DNA of 64,000 nt from Neostapfia colusana (Eukaryota; Streptophyta; Magnoliopsida; Poales; Poaceae): NCBI GenBank assembly GCA_030760725.1, contig JASWHV010000013.1, positions 43,186,699 through 43,250,698 on the forward strand, written 5' to 3'. Below the pieces are notes generated by a model that saw only the letters and a list, made by a program, of their open reading frames with translations, was not told where the DNA came from and made no database searches. Positions 1-9,203 of this stretch are shown piece by piece. The number at the start of each line of letters is the position of its first letter. The first letter of the stretch is position 1. Both the position numbers and the translations under genes were made by a program.

Positions 1-344
1 TCCAGGCAAGCACTAAACACAAACCCGAGTCTCGTGCACCCAGCACCAACCAAATCATCCAACTTGCCTCGATCCCTACCTCTACATAACTCATAATATT
101 TCATTCAAGAGTAAGGTAAATAAATTGATGATCTCAAATTCCCAATTATCCCATTCTAAGCATGGCTAAGCATAAGCATATAAATAAATGATATGATAAA
201 ATAAATCCCAAACCAAGCTACAAGGAAACAAGGTAATGCAATTCTAGGGAAACTTCCTAGCATGGGTTTCATATTTCAATTGACAATGCAAATAATTCTA
301 TCTACACATCCTATTATAGGATCAAAGTGGTCAAGGACACTTGC

Positions 345-380
345 CTTCTTCCTGCTGCTCTGGGAATGGAAAGTCTTGGT
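345..380 (-). other. Exon-1-like segment in LTR C
   Basis: On the minus strand an AG acceptor (TTCTAAG) precedes a 36-nt segment that ends in AAG followed by GCAAGTG, a GC-type donor. In the frame shared with the other LTRs it reads DQDFPFPEQQEEG, acidic and Gln/Glu-rich like exon 1 of D (LDFVTPEEQ...). It is shorter than the 81-84 nt of the other LTRs, and a stop lies just upstream at the acceptor. It may be degraded or use another acceptor. The third exon would lie outside the window. Confidence 0.35.
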
Positions 381-1977
381 CTTAGAAGGGGAGAACTTTC
401 TCTAGGGTAGGTTCTACTCATGCCATACACAGCAAAAGAAAACAACAATCCATAAGCCATAGTTCACACTTTCACTCATGCAAACCACACATACATACAT
501 ATGGGAGTCCTTCTCATTTCTAAGTGTTGTGGTTACCCTAGATGTGTTGATTTTTGGCCTACATGCACTTTTAAACATATATATATATATTATTTCTAAT
601 CTTTTGTATTCAGATTTCTATTTGTACACTATATATGAATTTCCAATTTGAACAAATTCTTTATATTTAATTATTACACTTCTTAGCTACCAAGTTTGCA
701 TGAAAGGTAATTTCCTACTCCAAATAGGTTTTCAGATATTCTACAAAATCCTAAATTGAAGCTTTTGGATTTGGAGAACTCATTTATCCTTTTCTAATTA
801 TGCATATTTATTTTCCTATATTTTCAGATTTATTTTCTATGCCTAAAAGTGAACTTTATTATGGAAATAGTAAGACACATCATCTAAACAGAATAGGTTC
901 TGATCTAAAATGTTCAATAATATATTTTTGAACTTCCTCTCTGATGTGGAACAAATTAAATTTATGTTACTAGTTTTTAGAATTATTTCGTAGCCTAAAA
1001 TGTGTCTCTAGAGAAAATAAAAATGAGCAACACTTAGGCAGATTTCGTTTCAGCCTAAAATCTATTTTTAACTCATTCTAAAGTTTTCCAAGTTCTAGGA
1101 GAGTTTAAATTTGAATTTGCACATGTGTTGCCTTACCTTTTAAATTTAAATCCTAGTCACATATTCAAATTTCTGAATTTAATATCATATAGGGTCAAAA
1201 AGGTAAATCCACCCTACTGCAGGGTCTAATTTACTATTTCCTAAATTTCCAGGGGTCTAACTACACATAACAGAGGGGGTTTCCTAATTTTTATTAAGTT
1301 CAGGGGCTAAAACTGATTTTTAAATGAATTTACACGAATTTCTGAAGGTCCAGGAGCTAGATCAGAAATTTCCGGGGCTAGCTCGTGTTTTCCGAAATCC
1401 CCAGGGGGTAGCGCATAAGAATCCCGGCCTTTATAACGCGGGGCTGACGTGGACCGTCCGATTTAAAACAGACGGCTCAGATTAGATTGCCGAACCGGTA
1501 CGCGTCGGTTTTATTTCTACCGTGCGATTTAAAATAGACGGCCCCCAAGGGGCCACGTCACCCTGGCCGGAGACAGCCTGCGCGCGCGGCGGCGGGGGCA
1601 GCGATCTCGCCGGCGCAGCTTCGGTTCCTTACCGCTATACGTTAGAACTTGCAGTTTTTCACACGGATCGACTGCGGAGGGGTAGGGGAGCTCACCTAGG
1701 GGTTTCTCAGGCTTGGGGAGGTCAGAATTCGGCTCTGCGACGACGATGGTTGAAGCTGCTCCTCGGTGCTCATCGGAATCGATGCTAGGGCGCGAAACTT
1801 GTCGCTTCCTTCACCTGCAGGGCTCCCTGGAGGCAGTGGAGCACGGCGAGCTCGTTAGTCTAACGAAAAACAAAGAGATCCGAAGGTTTTTTGGTGGGGG
1901 ATGATCGGTTCTCACCGGAGAGAAAAACGGCCGATCGGGGGGGGGGGGGGGGGGGCGGAACAGGGCGATTGTCGGCG

Positions 1978-1985
1978 TTTAAATA
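1978..1985 (-). promoter_or_regulatory. TATA-like box of LTR C
   Basis: TATTTAAA on the minus strand, about 420 bp from the LTR start and upstream of the candidate GT donor at 1695. The layout mirrors D, whose box is TATTTATT. It is assigned by position and motif only. Confidence 0.35.
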
Positions 1986-2529
1986 GGCGAGGGAGGGCGG
2001 CGGTCTGTTGAGATCATGTTGGGGGCGTCCGGGACCGGAAATCGGGGCTGGGAGCTTGGGTTCCGGGGGTTGTTTTGATCGGGTGCGAGAGAAGAGTCCG
2101 GGGTCGGGTGGGCACGCGGGAGGAGAGGGATGACACGCGGGCCCCGCATGTCAGTGAGAGGAAGAGAGGGGCGCGCGGGTTTGGGCTGGCGTGCGTGGTC
2201 TTGGGCTGGCGCGGGGGGGCGGGGGGTCTTGGGCTGGCTGGCGGGTTTTGGCCCACTGGCCGGTTCCGGGTTTTCTTTTTCTTTCTCCTTTTCTTTTTTC
2301 TGTTTTGATTTGAATTTTAATTCCAGTTTGAATTTGAATTCCTGCACCACATGCAATACGTCCAAAATTTTTTTAAATTCCCCTCTTTAGCGGTTTTGGG
2401 GTGTTACACCCTCATTTCTGGTTTCTGCATGTATTCATTTTAGAGGAAGTGGGAACAGAAAAAGAATTTAAAGGATAGCCAAAAGAACAAGAATCAAGTT
2501 CACAGAGAGCACCGAAGACAACTTCCGCG

Positions 2530-3060
2530 GCCCGCTGGCCACGTGGCGTGTTCGGAGCTCATCCCTGCGAAGTAGGGGGAGGTCCGCCGCTAAACTGGCT
2601 ACGTGGCAGGCTCGGGGCTCATCTCCACAAAGGGGGAGAGGTCCGACCCTATGGGACACGTGTTGCCCCCGAAGCTAGCCTCTGTGGAAGAAGCAAAGGC
2701 AGTTCGGCAGGACACATGTCACCTTCGGAGCTAGTCACCGCGGAAATCAGAGGACCCGTCGCGCGGGATACGTGTCAATCTCGGAGATCACCTCTGAGAA
2801 GTCCGGTTCTATTGGACACGTGTCACCACCGGAGCTTATCTCTGGGAGGTCCGTCACTGTTAGATACGTGTCTACCTCGGAGCTCGTCTCTGAAGAAAAA
2901 GGAAAGTCCGGCGCTACTTGACGCGTGGCATTCACGGAGCTCACCTCCGAAGGAGAGGGAGGTCTCGCTCGCTTGACACGCGGCACAACCGGAGCTCGTC
3001 TCTGCGGAAAAGGGGAGACCAGGCCCCGGTGGACACGTGGAGCTTCCGGAGCTCATCACC
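2530..3060 (+). repeat. U3 minisatellite with G-box cores, element A 5' LTR
   Basis: About ten degenerate units of roughly 50-60 bp, each with an ACACGTG/CACGTGG core, then a CGGAGCTC-like block and a GAGGTCCG block. Homologous arrays occur in the 3' LTR (about 11285-11920), in B (about 32180-33040, more copies) and in K (about 49020-49560). CACGTG is the plant G-box bound by bZIP and bHLH factors, so an enhancer role is plausible. Long open frames across these arrays are repeat artefacts. Confidence 0.75.
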
Positions 3061-3253
3061 GTGGAGGTAACGAGTTCCTGAGCGGGTTTTGGATTCTGTA
3101 CGCGTAGAAATATCGGTACGGAGAAGAAACCGACCTGAATTCCACAATGTTACCACAGCAAATCAACTAAAGATAAGTCGTAAAGATTCAACGACAATCG
3201 GAATAGAACTCTTATTCGAAGTCCAATCAGATCAGGACTCTTCTTCTCCCGAT

Positions 3254-3261
3254 TATAAATA
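3254..3261 (+). promoter_or_regulatory. TATA box of element A 5' LTR
   Basis: TATAAATA follows the G-box array directly and precedes the conserved first exon, so transcription should start near 3285. The same box with the same context (CCCGATTATAAATAG) is present in the 3' LTR and in K. Confidence 0.7.
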
Positions 3262-3447
3262 GAACCCAGAATCTCTGGCCGAAACCACGAACTTCTTTTT
3301 CAACTCCTAAGCCGACAACTTAGAGCCCTAGCACCAACTCACCGAAGTAAACCCATCGCCGGAGTTTGGTCGAGGAAGATCGCCAGAAGAGAGCCCCAAC
3401 GATATGTCTTGCTAAGAGAAGGACCCCGAGACCACGAAGAACGTAAG

Positions 3448-3769
3448 GTAGGTCTCCAATACCACTTTACGACGTCATCTCGTTTTCTTTGCATCTGTTC
3501 TTCGATTCCTTTTGAACAGAAGCTTTTTCGTGGACAGATCACTTGCTGATCGGTTTGATCTAGATCTAAAGACAAGATCATCGCCACGTCCACATTTGAT
3601 CCGAACACCTCTGTTCATCATAAAATCCATGCAAGCCATGCAAGAACACGTACAAACCGATCTAATAAAACTGACTATAGGATAGCATGCATATGCATCA
3701 TCGCATCTAGTTAAAGTTTGTGCATAATATTGATTGCTGTCAATCTTGTATGTGCGTGATCCTGTATAG
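3448..3769 (+). other. Intron 1 inside element A 5' LTR
   Basis: The 322-nt segment starts GTAGGTCTCC after exon end GAACGTAAG and ends CTGTATAG before CAGGACAAG. The related LTR B has the same flanks fused exactly (GAACGTAAG joined to AAGGACAAG at 31799/31798) with the segment absent. That is the footprint of splicing followed by reverse transcription. The segment is kept in the 3' LTR of A (interrupted by D), in K (interrupted by G) and in F (interrupted by a CACTA element). A second good donor, GTAAGG, sits 5 nt upstream. Confidence 0.75.
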
Positions 3770-5167
3770 CAGGACAAGCTCAGGGAGCTGTCTACAACGA
3801 GCTGCAACAACAAGGTTTTGAGATCCAAGAGCAACCGGAACCGCAAGAACAAGGCAAGTGCTCCTTGACCATATTGATCCTATGTTTTGGGAAAAAACTA
3901 TTTTGTTTTGCGAAAAGGTGTGTGTGCTGAGTCAAACATGATGGGAAAACCTTCTATAGGAGTTTACTAGCTTTGGTTAAACCACCCTTGTCGCCTGGGA
4001 TATTTATGAGTCAGGGTATGTTTTTACTTTTATGCTTCGCTGAGTCCATGGGATTGGGAAGCGAGATAGATGTGTCTAGCTAACTGCACTCATAATGATA
4101 ATGAGAAACTGATGTTGTTAATGAACATGGATCGGAGGGAGATTAGGCAAGCCGGGTTTGTGAATGAGGTAGCATGAGATGGTGATTTTACTTGCCGTAG
4201 ATCTAAGGACCGGTTCATGTGAGCACATGCCAGGATAACAGTGCACCACAATGCCAAGTATGGGTGCATCTTAGCTGAGTAATTAGGTAAGTTGCTAGAT
4301 TATTATGGACCGTGGAAGGCGCGGGGAATGGGAGTCGCGTGAGGACTGCCCTGGGAACTGCATGGCACAAGAGGGGGCCCGTGGGTGGGAGAATTCGAGA
4401 TTCTATCCTGCCGGTGAAACCTTAGTGAGTCCATACATATAGTAGCCCCTTTGTAAAGGCTATTTGTGATCTCTTGGCCATAAACCGGCGGTTGTGTACT
4501 GGTATAATGGAGGTTCTGCAGTCGTCGACGGGTGACGAAATCACAAACTTGTGGGTAAAGAGGTGCAAACTCTGCAGAGTTCTAAAACTATCATGATAGC
4601 CGAGCTTACGGTCACGAGCGCCTAGCAAACTTCCATGATTAGTTGTGATGGTGATTGGAAATGGTTATTGGTTATGGTTTTGGATGGTTTGGTTTTGGTT
4701 TGGTTTTTTCGGGACTGTTGAGTCCGGGTGATAAGATGGGTTGCATGACTGTTGAGCCATGGCAACAAGGTTGGTCTCGGTGGGAGACGAAGTTGTTTAT
4801 GATGAAATGGTAGCGAATACGAGATGGTATTCGTGAGATGGTAGCAAATACGAGGAGGTATTCGTGAGCAAGAATGAGGTTGATTGATGACTGGTTGTGA
4901 CATGGAAGGTAATGAACATAATGGAGGTATGATTGGTATTTTAATACATGTTGGGATTACATTCACTTAAAGATGAGTTGCTGTTTTATCATGGTTTTTG
5001 ATAAATAACTTTGCTTTCCGCAATGAGCCTTTTTATACCTACCTTGTTATGAACTACATATCATATTTTCCCGCACATGCTGAGTACATCATTGTACTCA
5101 AACTTGCATTATTATTTCATCATCAGCAACTGGAGAAGATTACTATGAAGACCAAGTGGAGCATTAG
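3770..5167 (+). CDS. Candidate spliced small acidic ORF of LTR A (exons 3770-3853 and 5127-5167)
   Basis: The 84-nt exon 1 reads GQAQGAVYNELQQQGF then a Glu/Gln/Pro-rich stretch, and ends AACAAG at a GC donor (GCAAGTG). A 1273-nt intron ends at TTTCATCATCAG. Exon 2 is 41 nt and reads ATGEDYYEDQVEH then TAG, with the frame kept across the junction (phase 1). The same exons recur in F with mostly conservative changes (GEEYFKDHVEY), in K, B and the 3' LTR of A, and as a longer relative in D. This frame is better conserved between A and F than the alternative frame. No ATG is in frame upstream; with the donor used by B a TAA precedes exon 1, whereas the donor 5 nt upstream keeps exon 0 open into it. 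It could be a translated leader peptide or merely a structured leader. Function unknown. Confidence 0.5.
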
Positions 5168-5457
5168 GCGTGTAAATCTGTTCTCAACCTTGCCTGTGGG
5201 GATGGGGTAGAAATGGAGCCACTGCTGCTTTGAATTGCTTCCGCATTAGTTAGATTGCTTCCGCATTAGAATAAAAGACTTCCGCTGTGAGCATGAGTCC
5301 AAGACTCATGAAACATTGTAATAAACTCTGTTATTCGTGGTTATATATATTCTTAATTCAGTTTGTGGAACATATGTGTATGTGTGATGAACATCCTTGG
5401 CACACATATGCATCAGTTCTCGGTTCCGTGGTTTTCCACAGAATTGAGGGCATCACA

Positions 5458-6183
5458 GATGAGTCATGGCAACGAGGTTGGTCTTGGTGGGATACGAAGT
5501 TGTTTAAGATGAAATGGTAGCGAGTACGAGAGGTTATTCGTGAGATGGTAGCGAATACGAGGAGGTATTCGTGAGCAGGAATGAGGTTGATTGATGTCTT
5601 GATGGGACATGGAAGGTAATGAACATAATGGAGGTATGATTGGTATTGTAATACATGTTGGGATTACATTCACTTAAAGATAAGTTTCTGCTTTATCGTG
5701 GTTTTTTGATAAATAACTTTGCTTTCTGCAATGAGCCTTTTTATACCTACCTTGTTGTGAGCTACATATCATATTTTCCCGCACTTGCTGAGTACATCAT
5801 TGTACTAAACTTGCATTATAATTGCATCATTAGCAACAGGAGAAGATTACTATGAAGACCAAGTGCAGCATTAGGCGTGTAATCTGTTCTCAACCTTGCC
5901 TGTGGGGATGGAGTAGAGATGGAGTCGCTACTGCTTAGATTTCTTCTGCACTAGTTAAAAGACTTCCACTGCATAGAAATAAGACTTCCGCTGTTAGATT
6001 AAGACTTCCGCTGTGAGCATGAGTCCAAGACTCATGACACATTGTAATAAACTCTGTTATTCGTGGTTATATATATTCTGAATTCAGTTTGTGGAACATA
6101 TGTGTATGTGTGATGAACATCCTGGCCACACATATGCATCAGTTCTCGGTTCCATGGCTTTCCACAGAATTGAGGGCGTCATA
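5458..6183 (+). repeat. Tandem duplication of the 3' end of LTR A
   Basis: This 726-bp segment repeats the last part of the LTR (about 4740-5457), including a second exon-2-like segment from 5834 and a second LTR terminus (GGGCGTCATA). The junction GGGCATCACA/GATGAGTCATGG shares GAT with the normal LTR-leader junction (GATTGGTATC), suggesting a template switch at microhomology. The 3' LTR of A has one copy only. Confidence 0.75.
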
Positions 6184-6616
6184 GATTGGTATCAGAGCCA
6201 CGGGTTGATGGTAGGTTAAACGCTTAGATAGATCACAGATTAGTATCCAACACAGATTGGTAGCTAAGCCATGCTGACCATAGGATGCAAGCCTAGGAAA
6301 GGCCATATTTGGATCTCAGATTGGTATCAGATTGGCAACACCCTAAGCGGTATAGGACCCCCATTGAACAAACCTTGAATAGGAGTTGTTTGAGCCCTTG
6401 TGATGATTGTTTGTGATTATGTGCTTAGTGTGAGTTATGGGACGTCTCAAAGCGTTGTCCATATCCACACATAAGTAGAAAGAGGTTTGAGATGCCTCGG
6501 CACTTGTTCACATCCTCATATGGGCTAATATATATAGTCCAATCCACCTCGATGTATATAGCTAAGGGATCTATCTAACCTTATAACCTTCTATTCTATT
6601 TCCTTCTCTCTCACAG
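6184..6616 (+). other. Leader of element A with PBS-like repeats
   Basis: Untranslated leader between LTR and gag. It holds several degenerate copies of CACAGATTGGTATCA (near 6231, 6250 and 6318), i.e. the LTR-leader junction plus the start of the primer site. It ends in a pyrimidine tract CCTTCTCTCTCACAG immediately before the gag ATG, which looks like a splice acceptor. Confidence 0.6.
6187..6199 (+). other. Primer-binding site of element A
   Basis: TGGTATCAGAGCC, 3 nt after the LTR end, matches the complement of the initiator-Met tRNA 3' end, the usual primer of plant Ty3 and many copia elements. Confidence 0.85.
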
Positions 6617-7660
6617 ATGGTGAGAGGAAACGCCAGCCAAAGGAACGTCCATGACAACCAAGAGGATGGCCACGATGAAGTTCCTGCTAACCCCGGAGCT
6701 TGTGAGAACAACCTGCAACGGTTGATGGCCATGCAGAATCAACTTATGCAAACCATGATCCAAACTTTGGGTCAGTTGCAGGCCAACAACAACAACTCCG
6801 TTCTGGCACCACCGCCACCACCACCGCCGACTCATAACAGACTAGGTGAGTTCATGAGGACTCGACCACCCACCTTTGCTCAAGCTAACGACCCCATGGA
6901 GGCCGACGACTGGTTGAAATCCATGGAGAAGAAGCTTGCTATAGTGCAGTGCAATGACCGAGAGAAGGTTCTTTTTGCGTCGCACCAACTCATGGGAGCT
7001 GCCGCTGACTGGTGGGATGCCCTATGTAACGCTCATGTCAACCCGGAGATGATCACGTGGACTGAGTTCAAGGAAAGTTTCTGCTCTCATTACATCCCTG
7101 CTGGTGTAATGATGCTCAAGAGGCAGGAGTTTGAAGGTCTCCGCCAAGGACAGAGAAGCGTGAATGAGTATCTCAACAAGTTCACACAACTGTCCCGGTA
7201 TGCCCCCGAAGATGTCAACTCAGACCAGAGGAAGCAATACCTGTTCATGAGAGGATTGAACAATGAGATTCAGGTTCAGCTCCTCAACAATGACTACGCG
7301 AGCTTCCAGAAGCTGGTTGACAAGGCTATGGTAGTCGAAAGCAAGATCCAAGAGATCGAGCGAGATTGTAAGAGGAAGATGCCATACCAGCCCCAAGGGA
7401 GCAACGTACGACCTCGGTACAATGCCCCCGGCCGCACCGCAGTATGGATCAACCGCTCCTGCATACCGCGCTAGTCAGCCATCACAGCAACGACCCGTTG
7501 CACCAGCACCTCGTGTGCCCTTGCCTCTTGTGCCCCGACCCAACATGGGCGCTCCTGTTCAAAACCCCCGCCCCAACGTACCTGCTGCCGTAGGCAACAG
7601 GGCATGCTTTGCATGCGGGGAAACAGGACACTTCGCGAGCTAGTGCCTGAGGAGAGGCCC
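6617..7660 (+). pseudogene. gag: Element A gag (capsid, zinc knuckle), broken
   Basis: The frame opens at the ATG after CTCTCACAG. A Pro-rich tract (near residue 72) is followed by the retrotransposon gag domain with EADDWLKSMEKKL and the WWDAL motif (about residues 90-250). A frameshift near 7425 moves the C-terminal Pro/Arg-rich part to another frame. The CCHC knuckle (CFACGETGHFAS, stop, C) is cut by TAG at 7641-7643. An intact product would coat the RNA in cytoplasmic particles. Dead copy; the close relative is gag of D. Confidence 0.85.
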
Positions 7661-7676
7661 TAGACAGCAAGGCAAC

Positions 7677-9203
7677 GTGCCCAAGCAGAACCCGCGACCG
7701 AACGGAGGGGACAGTCAAGGAAACCGTGGACAGCAGAACTATGCTCGCGGCAACGTGAACCATGTCTCTGCTGAAGAAGCACAACAGGCTGAGGACGTCG
7801 TACTTGGTATGTTCTTTGCCAACTCCAACCCAGCCACCATCTTATTTGATTCTGGAGCATCACATTCCTTCATATCATCCAAGTATGTTGCCAAGCATAA
7901 TCTACCCATATCACACTTAAATTGTGCTATGTTAGTTAATTCTCCCGGTGGAGAGATGAGGACTAATATAGTATGTCCGAAAGTAAGACTTAAAATAAGG
8001 GGGGTAGACTTCCTTGCCATCCTCATTGTCTTGGATTCACAAGGTATTGACATAATACTCGGGATGGATTGGTTAAGAAAGCACAACGGGGTAATCCAAT
8101 GTGCTGAAAGAAGCGTGCAGTTGACAAATGAGCACGGTATTCGTGTCGAGTTTAAGTCAGCCCAACCAACAACCGAAACGGCAATCTTGAACCACGTTGA
8201 AGAAGCAACATTTGACAGCATTCCAGTGGTTCAGGAATTCTCAGACGTATTTCCAGAAGAGCTTCCAGGTATGCCACCTGACCGGGATACTGAGTTTGCC
8301 ATTGATTTGGTACCCGGAACTGCACCCATAGCAAAGAGACCCTATAGGATGCCCTTCAATGAACTAGTGGAACTCGAGAAGCAAATTCAGGAGCAGTTAG
8401 AGAAGGGTTTTATACGTCCAAGCTCGTCACCTTGGGGAGCTCCTGTGCTCTTCGTAGACAAGAAGGATGGGACCCAAAGGATGTGCATGGACTATAGGTC
8501 TCTCAACGAGGTGACAATCAAGAACAAATACCCTCTGTCCCGTATAGAGGACCTATTCGACCAAATGAAAGGAGCCCGAGTGTTCTCCAAGATTGATCTT
8601 TGGTCGGGATACTTCCAGCTGAAGATTAAGCCCTCCGATATATCCAAGACTGCCTTTCGAACACGGTATGGTTCATATGAATATAGCGTCATTTCTTTTG
8701 GGTTAACCAATGCACCCGCATACTTCATGTACCTTATGAACAAGGTTTTCATAGAGTACTTGGATAAGTTCGTCGTGATTTTCATCGACGACATTATGGT
8801 GTATTCAAAAAGTGAGGAGGAGCATGAAGAACATTTGAAATTTACCTTGCAGAAAATGCGTGAGCATCAATTGTATGCCAAGCTTAACAAGTGTCAATTT
8901 TGGCTCAAGGAGATATCGTTCCTAGGCCACCTTATCTCCGAGGAAGGGGTTTCGGTTGATCCCGGAAAAGTGGGAGATGTTCTGAAGTGGAACCAACCGC
9001 AAAACGTGAGGGATATTCGGAGTTTTCTTGAGATGGCTGGATACTACCGAAGGTTCATCAAGGACTTCTCTAAGATAGAAAAGCCTATGACGGAGTTGCT
9101 AACGAAGGGAAAAGCCTTCCAATGGACACCAGCATGCCAAGAAAGTTTTGAGGAACTCAAGAAAAGGCTAACCACAGCGCCGGTTTTGGTATGCCGGACG
9201 TAA
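7677..9203 (+). pseudogene. pol: Element A protease and reverse transcriptase
   Basis: A long open segment carries an aspartic protease motif LFDSGASHSF (near 7847), the linker FPEELPGMPPDR, and a full Ty3 reverse transcriptase with the catalytic FIDDIMVYS intact (near 8785). The LGHLISEEG and AGYYRRFI motifs of the thumb/connection follow. The frame is lost near 9190 (end of TAPVLV), where RNase H continues in another frame. Upstream it was joined to gag, now separated by a stop. Roles are processing of the polyprotein and cDNA synthesis. Confidence 0.9.

Larger units (their letters stand above)
1..2401 (-). mobile_element. Element C: diverged Tekay-like LTR, partial
   Basis: No gene lies here. 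Read on the minus strand, the segment begins with a TGTAACACCCC-type LTR start at its right edge (about 2407) and runs off the left window end. It has a TATTTAAA box (1978-1985), a possible GT donor (CCTAG then GTGAG, 1696/1695) and a GC-donor motif (345/344) followed by CCTTGACCA and TTGATCCTAT. That last motif also occurs in the LTRs of A, B, K and F, so I infer a distant Tekay-like relative. A 20-nt G run at 1937-1956 is in the presumed first exon. Open frames on the plus strand at 1522-2390 are low-complexity shadows. The right border overlaps the start of A (shared TGTTACA), so the exact end is uncertain. Confidence 0.55.
2402..5457 (+). mobile_element. Element A 5' LTR (Tekay-like Ty3)
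   Basis: The 3056-bp LTR starts TGTTACACCC (the 3' LTR has TGTGACACCC) and ends GGGCATCACA. It contains a U3 array of CACGTG-bearing repeats (2530-3060), a TATAAATA box (3254-3261) and the three-exon layout described separately. It is followed by a second, partial copy of its own 3' end (5458-6183) before the primer site. The left flank (TGGGG) does not match the right flank of A (CCTAA after 29453), so no target duplication remains. Many point differences from the 3' LTR make A an old copy. Confidence 0.85.

Noticed and set aside
2548..3156. Several open frames of 60-142 codons on both strands
   Set aside because: They run through the CACGTG minisatellite; six-frame openness comes from the repeat unit. 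The same frames recur in 11302-12004 and 32381-33103.
4622..5673. Antisense frames starting MNVIPTCI..., repeated near 28679 and elsewhere
   Set aside because: Antisense to intron 2 and exon 2 of A-family LTRs; variable reading, no conserved ends.
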